58,396 nt of DNA from Streptomyces sp. SID14436 (GTDB lineage Bacteria > Actinomycetota > Actinomycetes > Streptomycetales > Streptomycetaceae). The stretch covers positions 1 to 58,396 of the forward strand of contig NZ_JAAGMD010000207.1 of assembly GCF_010548465.1 (NCBI RefSeq). The letters run 5' to 3'. Shown here one piece after another: positions 10,862-16,917 of this stretch. The position numbers and the translations under genes are program-made. Under the pieces are notes generated by a model. The model was given only the letters and a program-made list of their open reading frames with translations. It was not told the origin of the DNA and made no database searches. Numbering within the stretch: position 1 is the stretch's first letter; each line of letters begins with the position of its first letter.

Positions 10862-11019
10862 TGGTTGTCCACCGTCACATCGTTGAAGGGCAGCAGCGGC
10901 TCGGCCCAGGGGAAGACGTACTGGAAGAGGACGTAGACCACGGCGACGATCAGCAGGAGCGAGATGAGTGCCCGCACCCACCCGTTGCCCGGCAGATGCC
11001 GCCAGATCCAGCTGTACAT
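10858..11019 (-). CDS. Small single-pass membrane protein, 53 residues
   Basis: Start ATG 11019 has GGAAGGGA about six bases upstream; the longer frame to 11298 lies over the sortase and is not credible. The protein has a Trp-rich N-terminus (MYSWIWRHLPGNGW), one strong membrane helix (about 16-35) and a short tail ending DNQ. It overlaps pabA by GTGA, so it belongs to the operon of sortases and amidotransferase. I do not recognise a named family. Size, topology and operon place suggest an accessory of the sortase/envelope module, which is inference only. Confidence 0.75.
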   Translation of the reverse strand: MYSWIWRHLPGNGWVRALISLLLIVAVVYVLFQYVFPWAEPLLPFNDVTVDNQ

Positions 11020-11072
11020 GCCGTCCCTTCCGTCGTACCACGGCACCGGACCCACGCCGTACCGCCACCAGA

Positions 11073-11784
11073 CTAACGGCGCAACGCCTCCGGTTTCCCG
11101 GCCTCCACAGGCTGGGTGGAGTCCAAGTGCGCCCAGACGATCAGGCGGTGGCTGTGACCCCATTCCGGTTCGCACGTCGTCAGCGTCAGGTAGCGGCCCG
11201 GCCGCTTGTACCCGGACATACGTGGCACGGGGTCGATTACCTCGATGTCCGAGGGCACGGTTTTGTAGGGGCCCTTGTCGATCCGGTACGTGAACCATGT
11301 CGTCCCGTCCGTGAGGACCACCGCGTCACCCCGCCCGAGCTGGGGAAAGTCCTTGAACGGGTCACCGTGGGTACGGCGATGGCCGGCCACCGAGAAGTTT
11401 CCGCGCTCACCGAGGCGGGCGGTGCCGGCGTAGTGGCCGAGGCCCTTCTTCAGCGTGCCGGTGTCCGTGCCCTCGAGAACGGGCTTGTTCCACGTGAAAC
11501 CAAGACGCGGGATGTACATGATGGCGAAGGACCGGCCCTTCGCGTACGGCTTCTGCCGCGGCGGGCTGCTGCCGGCCGTACCGGACCAGGCGGCGTTCCC
11601 GGCGCCGTCGGTGCCCGCGATACGGGCCCGCTCCTGCGCCCACTGCTCGCAGCCGGTCGATCTCGTCGTCCATGACGCCGTCGGCCCGCACGCCGGTCCA
11701 GAAGAGCACGTAGGCGACGAAGAGCACGATCACGGCGCCCACGGTGACGCACAGTTCGCTGAGAGTCCTGACGATCACACGCAC
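11073..11784 (-). pseudogene. Class E sortase disrupted by a frameshift
   Basis: Two overlapping frames together make one sortase. The 5' part (GTG 11784) encodes a membrane anchor (VTVGAVIVLFVAYVLFWTG) and ends its recognisable sequence at MDDEIDRLR. The 3' part, in another frame, continues with EQWAQERARIAG, then the catalytic domain with AGHRRTHG, TLTTC and HSHRLIVW. The switch falls at about 11648-11656 (minus strand CGGCTGCGAGCAGTGG). Frame is restored by removing one base or adding two, for example CTGCGCGAG in place of CTGCGAG. The catalytic residues are intact, so the lesion is recent or is a sequencing error in a CGCG run. It is the third class E sortase in four kb. Confidence 0.8.
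11486..11501. other. parS: Degenerate parS-like site
   Basis: TGTTCCACGTGAAACC matches parS at 14 of 16 positions. It lies inside the frameshifted sortase gene, far left of the main parS group; ParB binding is uncertain. Confidence 0.4.
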
Positions 11785-11820
11785 CGGCGGCTCCCTGTGC
11801 GGGCCTTCACTCCACGGTGG

Positions 11821-12600
11821 TCACTCCACGGGCTTCGCGTAGTGCAGGTCCACTGTGCCCGAGTAGCCGGGAAGAGTCACCGGGCCGTTGTCCTCGACCT
11901 TCCAGCCGAGCCCGTAGACGTTGACGTACACCATGTAGTTCTGGATCGCCGGGGACGCCGTGAGCGCCTTGCGCAGCTTCCCGGGGTCGCCGACCGCCGT
12001 GATCGTGTACGGCGGTGAGTAGACCCGGCCCTGGAGGATCAGGGTGTTGCCCACGCAGCGCACGGCGCTGGTGGATATCAGCCGCTGGTCCATGACCTGG
12101 ATGCCCTCGGCCCCGCCCTGCCACATCGCGTTCACCACGGCCTGGAGGTCCTGCTGGTGGATGACCAGGTAGTCGGGCTGCGGCTCCGGGTAACCGGGCA
12201 GCTTGGCGGTGGCGTCCGGCGGGGCGTCGTTGAGCGTGACGGTGATCGCCTCGCCCTTGAGCTTCTTCGTCCCCGCGCGCTTCTCCAGGGAGGCGAGGCG
12301 GTCGTCGTCCGCCTTGGTGCTGCCGTCGTCGCGCTGGGCGAGCGCTTCCACGTCCTTGCGCAGCGCCCCGTTGGACTCCTCCAGCTCGCCGTTCTTGCGG
12401 CTGCGCTCGTGCACGAGGTCGGACAGCCTCAGCAGGGAGGCGTCCGTCCTGATGTTGGTGCCCTTGGCCGTGTTGAAGCTGGTGAAGAAGATGAGGCCGG
12501 CGAGGGCGAAGACGCCCGCGGTGAGCACCCGCACGGGCCGGAAACGGCGTCGGCGGACAGGACTGGATTCCGAACCCGGGGAGTAGGCAGAATTGCTCAA
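11821..12600 (-). CDS. DUF881 membrane-anchored protein
   Basis: 259 residues. A basic cytoplasmic tail (PVRRRRFRPVR) and one membrane segment (about 27-43) are followed by an extracytoplasmic coiled-coil stretch (about 55-100: LSDLVHERSRKNGELEE) and the DUF881 domain (about 110-255; VIHQQDLQAVVNAMW, GAEGIQVMDQRL, CVGNTLILQGRVYSPPY). DUF881 genes sit beside crgA and pabA/trpG in many actinobacteria, including mycobacterial Rv0012. A role in division or sporulation septa is plausible, but no reaction is known. It is divergent from crgA (start 12742), with 141 bases between. Confidence 0.9.
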   Translation of the reverse strand: MSNSAYSPGSESSPVRRRRFRPVRVLTAGVFALAGLIFFTSFNTAKGTNIRTDASLLRLSDLVHERSRKNGELEESNGALRKDVEALAQRDDGSTKADDDRLASLEKRAGTKKLKGEAITVTLNDAPPDATAKLPGYPEPQPDYLVIHQQDLQAVVNAMWQGGAEGIQVMDQRLISTSAVRCVGNTLILQGRVYSPPYTITAVGDPGKLRKALTASPAIQNYMVYVNVYGLGWKVEDNGPVTLPGYSGTVDLHYAKPVE

Positions 12601-12741
12601 CGTACCCTTATCTCCTTCGGCGCCGCGGAAGCACTACGCTAACGGACGCCCGGGGGAGCGCTCAGAGTCCCCTTGTACGCTGCTTTGAGCCCGACCCAGT
12701 TCTCTGCGCGGCCACGCAGCGCATCGACAGGAGAGACCCTC

Positions 12742-12996
12742 GTGCCGAAGTCACGTATCCGCAAGAAGGCCGACTACACGCCGCCGCCCGCGAAGCAGGC
12801 GACCGCGCTGAAGATGAACAGCCGCGCCTGGGTCGCGCCCGTGATGCTGGCCCTGTTCGCCATCGGCCTGGCCTGGATTGTCGTCTTCTACGTCACTGAC
12901 AGCAGGCTCCCGATCGAAGCCCTGGGCAACTGGAACATCGTGGTGGGCTTCGGGTTCATCGCCGCCGGATTCGGCGTCTCCACACAGTGGAAGTAG
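12742..12996 (+). CDS. crgA: Cell division inhibitor/regulator CrgA
   Basis: 84 residues from GTG 12742, with GGAGAG six bases upstream. A basic N-terminus ([15 protein letters not shown]) and two membrane segments (about 32-53 and 63-80) fit the CrgA family. In Streptomyces CrgA influences FtsZ-ring formation and the timing of sporulation septation; in mycobacteria it bridges FtsZ, FtsQ, FtsI and CwsA at the septum. It is divergent from the DUF881 gene and is followed by a 364-base gene-free stretch rich in DnaA boxes. Confidence 0.95.
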   Translation: MPKSRIRKKADYTPPPAKQATALKMNSRAWVAPVMLALFAIGLAWIVVFYVTDSRLPIEALGNWNIVVGFGFIAAGFGVSTQWK

Positions 12997-13065
12997 CCCG
13001 CACCGGGCTGTGAGCGGGGCCCTGCCCGAGCCGTTCCGCACCTCTGGGCAGGGCTATCCACTGAG

Positions 13066-13267
13066 TTATCCACAGGCCTTTCCACAGCGTGGGGAAAAGA
13101 ACGACGATCTGTGGATAACCCATCGGACGTTGACGCCGGTGTGACAGAACCACCGGCAATCGAAAGTGTGTTCACACACGCCCTGACCTGCGAAAACACG
13201 TCCCAGCGACAGCAGGCACAGATGTTCCCGCACACTGTGCACAAGATCCGCCACACACTGTGGACAA
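13066..13267. promoter_or_regulatory. DnaA-box cluster outside oriC
   Basis: The gene-free stretch 12997-13360 between crgA and the rhomboid gene holds TTATCCACA (13066-13074), its inverted copy TGTGGATAA (13110-13118), TGTGGACAA (13259-13267, a perfect TTGTCCACA on the minus strand) and the one-mismatch TGTGCACAA (13236-13244). Weaker variants lie at 13051-13090. Three perfect 9-mers within 202 bases is far above chance in GC-rich DNA. No gene is visible here. Confidence 0.7.
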
Positions 13268-13360
13268 CGTCCTCCGACCGGCTCGGATCCCGACCAAGTG
13301 GGCCTCCGAGCCTCCGACCGGCCCAGACGCTCACCAGGCGGGTCTCAGGCCAGTCGGTCC

Positions 13361-14254
13361 TCAGATCAGCTGGGACGTTCTCACCAGGGTCATGATCACC
13401 ACGACGGCGAGCACCACGGCGCAGGTCCCGTACTGGATCAGCGTCCGCTTCTGACGCGGGGCGTGGATCATGGCGTACCCCATCACGACACCGGCCACGA
13501 GCCCGCCGAGGTGTGCCTGCCAGGCGATGTTGAACCCCGGGCTGAAGGTGATGATCAGGTTGATCACCAGCAGCGCGATGATCGGCCGCATGTCGTAGTT
13601 CAGCCGCCGCATCAGCACGGCGGTGGCGCCGAACAGCCCGAAGACCGCCCCGGAGGCACCGAGCGAGGGCTGGTTCGGTGCGGCGATCAGGTAGCTCAGC
13701 GCACTGCCCGCGAGTCCGGACACCACATAGAGGGTCAGGTAGCGGGCCCTGCCCAGGGCCGCCTCCAGCGGACCGCCGATCCACCACAGGCTCAGCATGT
13801 TGAAGATGATGTGGATGTAACTGCCGTGCAGGAACATCGACGTCAGCAGCCGGTAGTACTGCCCTTCCGCCACACCCTCGAGCGATCCGAGGTGCGGGAC
13901 GAAGGCCCGCCCGATGAGGTCGAAGCGGTCCGTGAAGGTGTCCCCGACGGACATCTGCACCAGGAAGGCCGCGAGGCAGATCCCGATGAGGATCTTGGTG
14001 ACCAGCCGCGGGTCCTCGGTGACGGTGCCCCCGGCGATCGTGCGCGGCACGGAGGCGGACGGGGCGTGCCCGGTGCCCGACCCGCCCCGCACACACTCGG
14101 GGCACTGGAATCCGACGGACGCGTTGACCATGCACTCGGGACAGATCGGCCGGTCGCAGCGGGTGCAGCGTATGCCGGTCTCGCGGTCCGGGTGGCGATA
14201 GCAGGAGGGGACGCTGTGGGCGTCCCGCGGGCTGCCGGCAGCCTGGTCGTCCAT
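13361..14254 (-). CDS. Rhomboid-family intramembrane serine protease with N-terminal zinc-finger
   Basis: 297 residues from ATG 14254 (AGGGG five bases upstream). Residues 18-54 form a Cys/His-rich B-box-like zinc finger (CYRHPDRETG, CTRCDRPICPEC, CPEC). Six or more membrane helices follow. The rhomboid catalytic dyad is S201 in GASGAVFG and H248 in WQAHLGG; the HGSYIHIIFNM helix carries the conserved H-x-x-x-N. It should cleave membrane-embedded substrates; the substrate is unknown. Orthologues sit beside ppiA and crgA in other actinobacteria (Rv0010c region). Confidence 0.93.
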   Translation of the reverse strand: MDDQAAGSPRDAHSVPSCYRHPDRETGIRCTRCDRPICPECMVNASVGFQCPECVRGGSGTGHAPSASVPRTIAGGTVTEDPRLVTKILIGICLAAFLVQMSVGDTFTDRFDLIGRAFVPHLGSLEGVAEGQYYRLLTSMFLHGSYIHIIFNMLSLWWIGGPLEAALGRARYLTLYVVSGLAGSALSYLIAAPNQPSLGASGAVFGLFGATAVLMRRLNYDMRPIIALLVINLIITFSPGFNIAWQAHLGGLVAGVVMGYAMIHAPRQKRTLIQYGTCAVVLAVVVIMTLVRTSQLI

Positions 14255-14281
14255 GGAATCCCCTCGGTCGTCGAAAAACCC

Positions 14282-14313
14282 CGCCCCGCCCATCCTTACG
14301 GACGAGCGGGGCG
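14282..14313 (-). terminator. Terminator downstream of ppiA
   Basis: Inverted repeat with arms CGCCCCGC (14282-14289) and GCGGGGCG (14306-14313). On the minus strand it is followed by GGGGTTTTTC, an intrinsic-terminator-like U tract, which is uncommon in this GC-rich window. Confidence 0.8.
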
Positions 14314-14364
14314 ATTGGTTCCCCCCGGACGCTGTCGCGCCCCGGGAGCTCCGGGCCGGGTGTC

Positions 14365-14892
14365 TCAGCCCTCGCGGATCTCGACCGACTCGATGACCAC
14401 GTCGGCCAGCGGGCGGTCGGTGCGCGGGTTGGTCTGCGCGGAGGCGATGCCGTCCACGACCTTCTGGCTGGCCGCGTCGGTGACCTCACCGAAGATGGTG
14501 TGCTTGCGGGTCAGCCACGCCGTCGGGGCGACGGTGATGAAGAACTGCGAGCCGTTGGTGCCCGGGCCCGCGTTGGCCATGGCCAGCAGGTAGGGCTTGT
14601 CGAAGCGCAGGTCCGGGTGGAACTCGTCCTCGAACTGGTAGCCGGGGCCGCCGGTGCCGTTGCCCAGCGGGTCACCGCCCTGGATCATGAAACCGCTGAT
14701 CACCCGGTGGAAAACCGTGCCGTCGTAGAGCTTGTCCGTGGACTTGGCACCGGTCTGCGGGTGGGTCCACTCCCGCTCGCCCTTGGCGAGCTCGACGAAG
14801 TTCTTGACCGTCTTCGGCGCCTGGTTCGGGAACAGCCGAACCTCGATGTTGCCGTGGTTGGTCTTCAGGGTGGCGTAGAGCTGCTCAGCCAC
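14365..14892 (-). CDS. ppiA: Cyclophilin-type peptidyl-prolyl cis-trans isomerase
   Basis: 175 residues from GTG 14892, with GGAAGG six bases upstream; the longer frame to 15075 is discarded. Cyclophilin motifs are all present: FHRVISGFMIQGGDP, FEDEF, LAMANAGPGTNGSQFFIT and KHTIFGEV. No signal peptide is visible, so it should be cytosolic. It accelerates prolyl isomerisation in protein folding. It lies upstream of the rhomboid gene but is separated from it by a terminator (14282-14313), so the two are probably separate units. Confidence 0.95.
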   Translation of the reverse strand: MAEQLYATLKTNHGNIEVRLFPNQAPKTVKNFVELAKGEREWTHPQTGAKSTDKLYDGTVFHRVISGFMIQGGDPLGNGTGGPGYQFEDEFHPDLRFDKPYLLAMANAGPGTNGSQFFITVAPTAWLTRKHTIFGEVTDAASQKVVDGIASAQTNPRTDRPLADVVIESVEIREG

Positions 14893-15227
14893 GATGTGCC
14901 TTCCGTTGTCTTTCGGTGACTCCCTGATCCTCGCACGGACGGGGCCCTCAGTCGCCCGGCACTCGTTGACAGGACGCGACCGGGCGGAGCGGGTTGCGGA
15001 AAAGACCCGGGAGAGGTCCCGCGACGGGGGCGCACGGCGGCGATCCGTGGCATTGTCGACCACAAGTGACCACAAGCCCCTGATGTCCCCTTCATCCGCT
15101 ACCGCATTCGATCGGCTTCATCGGCACCCGGATGCCCGCCCGCGCATGCCTCACGGCCGCTCGCGATGCATGATCCGTAAAAGGGTGGAAAGTCGAAATA
15201 CCGTACGCCACCGAGGAGGAGGAACCC

Positions 15228-15926
15228 GTGACCCGCATCGACAGCGTGCGCGCCGCGACCGGTTCGGCGAAGGACAGCGTGCTGCACGCCGCGGAAGTGG
15301 TGGCGCCCTACGCCGACACGGCCAAGGTAAGGGCCGCGCACTACGCACAGGAGGCCCGCGTACGGCTGGCGCCCAAGGTGACGCAGGCCGCAGGCCAGGC
15401 TCGCGTCCAGTACGGCGCGCACATCCAGCCGTACCTGGAGCAGGCCCGGACGCATGTGCCGCCGAAGGTCGACCAGGCCGCCCACGACGCCGCCGCCCGT
15501 ACGCGCCAGGCCGCGCGACAGGCGGCCGACTACTCCCGGCCCCGGATCGAGCAGGCGATCGCCGTCGCCGGTCCGGCCACGGAGGAAGCGGCCGCGCGCA
15601 GCGCTGCCGCGCTGGCCGCCCTGCGCGGTCAGGTCACCGCCCAGCAGATCCAGAAGCTGGTCCGCAAGCAGCAGCGACGGGCCAGGGCCGGCCGGGCCGC
15701 CAAGGTGATCGCGATCGCGGGCCTCGTCGCCGGCGGCGCCTTCGCCGCCTGGAAGTGGTGGGACAAGCAGGCCAACCCGGACTGGCTGGTGGAACCGCCG
15801 GCCGCGACGGACGTCCCCGAGGGAGCCACGCTGACCTCCGTGGACGGCAGCGGCGCCACCCTGGACCCGGAGGTCCAGGCCAAGGAGGCCGAGGAACAGG
15901 CCGCCAAGCGCGACGAGCAGTCCTGA
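15228..15926 (+). CDS. DUF5324 family membrane protein with long amphipathic helices
   Basis: 232 residues, preceded by a strong GAGGAGGAGG site. Residues 1-155 are Ala/Gln/Arg-rich and predicted helical, with apolipoprotein-like periodic segments punctuated by prolines (VRLAPKVTQA, IQPYLEQART, VPPKVDQAA). One membrane helix follows (158-176, KVIAIAGLVAGGAFAAWKWW), then an acidic tail. I recognise the Streptomyces DUF5324 family but know no function. It sits between tRNA-Ala and ppiA, where mycobacteria carry cwsA, whose product is also a small protein with one C-terminal membrane helix that binds CrgA. The preceding gene-free stretch 14893-15227 shows no other feature. Confidence 0.85.
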   Translation: MTRIDSVRAATGSAKDSVLHAAEVVAPYADTAKVRAAHYAQEARVRLAPKVTQAAGQARVQYGAHIQPYLEQARTHVPPKVDQAAHDAAARTRQAARQAADYSRPRIEQAIAVAGPATEEAAARSAAALAALRGQVTAQQIQKLVRKQQRRARAGRAAKVIAIAGLVAGGAFAAWKWWDKQANPDWLVEPPAATDVPEGATLTSVDGSGATLDPEVQAKEAEEQAAKRDEQS

Positions 15927-15941
15927 CGCGCTACGGCATCA

Positions 15942-15990
15942 CAGCGCGGTGGGCCGGAAGATCCGCGGGATCTCCCGGCCCACCGCGCTG
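15942..15990. terminator. Terminator hairpin abutting parS
   Basis: 16-bp perfect arms CAGCGCGGTGGGCCGG (15942-15957) and CCGGCCCACCGCGCTG (15975-15990), with a 17-base loop that holds its own ATC-CGCGG-GAT repeat. The last arm base is the first G of the parS core. It lies between convergent DUF5324 and tRNA-Ala. Confidence 0.75.
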
Positions 15991-16004
15991 TTTCACGTGA
16001 AACG
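15989..16004. other. parS: parS site (centromere-like ParB site)
   Basis: TGTTTCACGTGAAACG, 15 of 16 matches with a perfect 14-bp palindromic core (15990-16003). It is intergenic at a convergent gene end and overlaps the terminator arm. Confidence 0.85.
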
Positions 16005-16006
16005 AA

Positions 16007-16047
16007 GGGCCCCTCCGCCATCTGCTGTCCGCAGACGGGAGGGGCCC
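16007..16047 (-). terminator. Terminator downstream of tRNA-Ala
   Basis: 10-bp arms GGGCCCCTCC (16007-16016) and GGAGGGGCCC (16038-16047), placed seven bases after the tRNA 3' end on the minus strand. Confidence 0.7.
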
Positions 16048-16053
16048 GGGTTG

Positions 16054-16126
16054 TGGAGCCTAGGGGAGTCGAACCCCTGACATCTGCCATGCAAAGACAG
16101 CGCTCTACCAACTGAGCTAAGGCCCC
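16054..16126 (-). tRNA. alaT: tRNA-Ala (anticodon TGC)
   Basis: 73 nt cloverleaf on the minus strand beginning GGGGCCTTAGCTCAG and ending AGGCTCCA; no CCA is encoded. The anticodon loop is CTTTGCA, so the anticodon is TGC. The acceptor stem contains the G3-U70 wobble pair, the identity element for alanyl-tRNA synthetase. The T arm holds GTTCGAC. In mycobacteria the ileT and alaT genes are adjacent downstream of gyrA; here they are 5.4 kb apart. Confidence 0.97.
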
Positions 16127-16259
16127 GGAAACGAAGCGTCCGCCCGGAAAAGGTGCATCCCGGCGGGCGCCGCACACCAGAGTACCGGGTCACCCCGGGG
16201 ATTCCGCAAAAGGATTGGGGTCCCCGTGACCAACCACGCTCCGTAAGATGCTCGGACGT

Positions 16260-16277
16260 GGTTCGCTACAGCGAACC
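16260..16277. promoter_or_regulatory. Candidate operator upstream of the HTH gene
   Basis: Perfect inverted repeat, arms GGTTCGCT (16260-16267) and AGCGAACC (16270-16277) with a 2-base centre, 32 bases before the HTH start. It is a plausible autoregulatory site for the HTH protein that follows. Confidence 0.5.
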
Positions 16278-16308
16278 GCGGTTCTTGGGGAAGCGATGGG
16301 GAGACGCA

Positions 16309-16857
16309 ATGGACGCCGCACAGCAGGAAGCCACCGCAAGAGCGCGGGAACTGCAGCGGAACTGGTACGGGGAGCCACTGGGGGCGCTCTTCCGTAGGCT
16401 CATAGACGACCTGGGTCTCAACCAGGCTCGTCTCGCGGGTGTACTCGGACTGTCCGCGCCGATGCTGTCACAACTCATGAGCGGCCAGCGGGCCAAGATC
16501 GGCAACCCCGCGGTCGTACAGCGGGTCCAGCTGTTGCAGGAACTCGCGGGACAGGTCGCGGACGGAAGCGTGAGCGCGGCCGAGGCCACTGAGCGCATGG
16601 AGGAGATCAAGAAGTCGCAGGGGGGTTCGGTGCTCAGCAACACCACGCAGACGACGAGCAGTTCAGGGGCGCCCACGGTCAAGCGGGTCGTCCGGGAGAT
16701 CCAGTCCCTGCTGCGCTCGGTGGCGGCCGCCGGCGACATCATCGAGGCAGCCGACTCCCTGTCCGCCACGCACCCGGAACTGGCGGAGTTCCTCCGGGTC
16801 TACGGCGCCGGCCGCACCTCCGACGCCGTGGCGCACTACCAGTCCCACCAGAACTGA
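16309..16857 (+). CDS. Helix-turn-helix DNA-binding protein
   Basis: 182 residues from ATG 16309 (GGGGAGA upstream); the frame continues to 16153, but that part lies over the operator and tRNA promoter. Residues about 25-62 form an XRE/Cro-like helix-turn-helix (DLGLNQARLAGVLGLSAPMLSQLMSGQ). A central Ser/Thr-rich linker and a C-terminal helical domain (about 122-178, VKRVVREIQSLLRSVAAAGDI) follow. The product probably regulates its own operon, and possibly the kinase gene 60 bases downstream. No target is known to me. Confidence 0.88.
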   Translation: MDAAQQEATARARELQRNWYGEPLGALFRRLIDDLGLNQARLAGVLGLSAPMLSQLMSGQRAKIGNPAVVQRVQLLQELAGQVADGSVSAAEATERMEEIKKSQGGSVLSNTTQTTSSSGAPTVKRVVREIQSLLRSVAAAGDIIEAADSLSATHPELAEFLRVYGAGRTSDAVAHYQSHQN

Positions 16858-16917
16858 TCCCGGCCCGGCCGCGGAAGACGAAGGGCGACGGCACAGGGGG
16901 AGGGGCGGGGCACAGCC

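Noticed and set aside
12673..12741. crgA start at 12673
   Set aside because: The GTG at 12742 has a ribosome-binding site and gives the exact family N-terminus.
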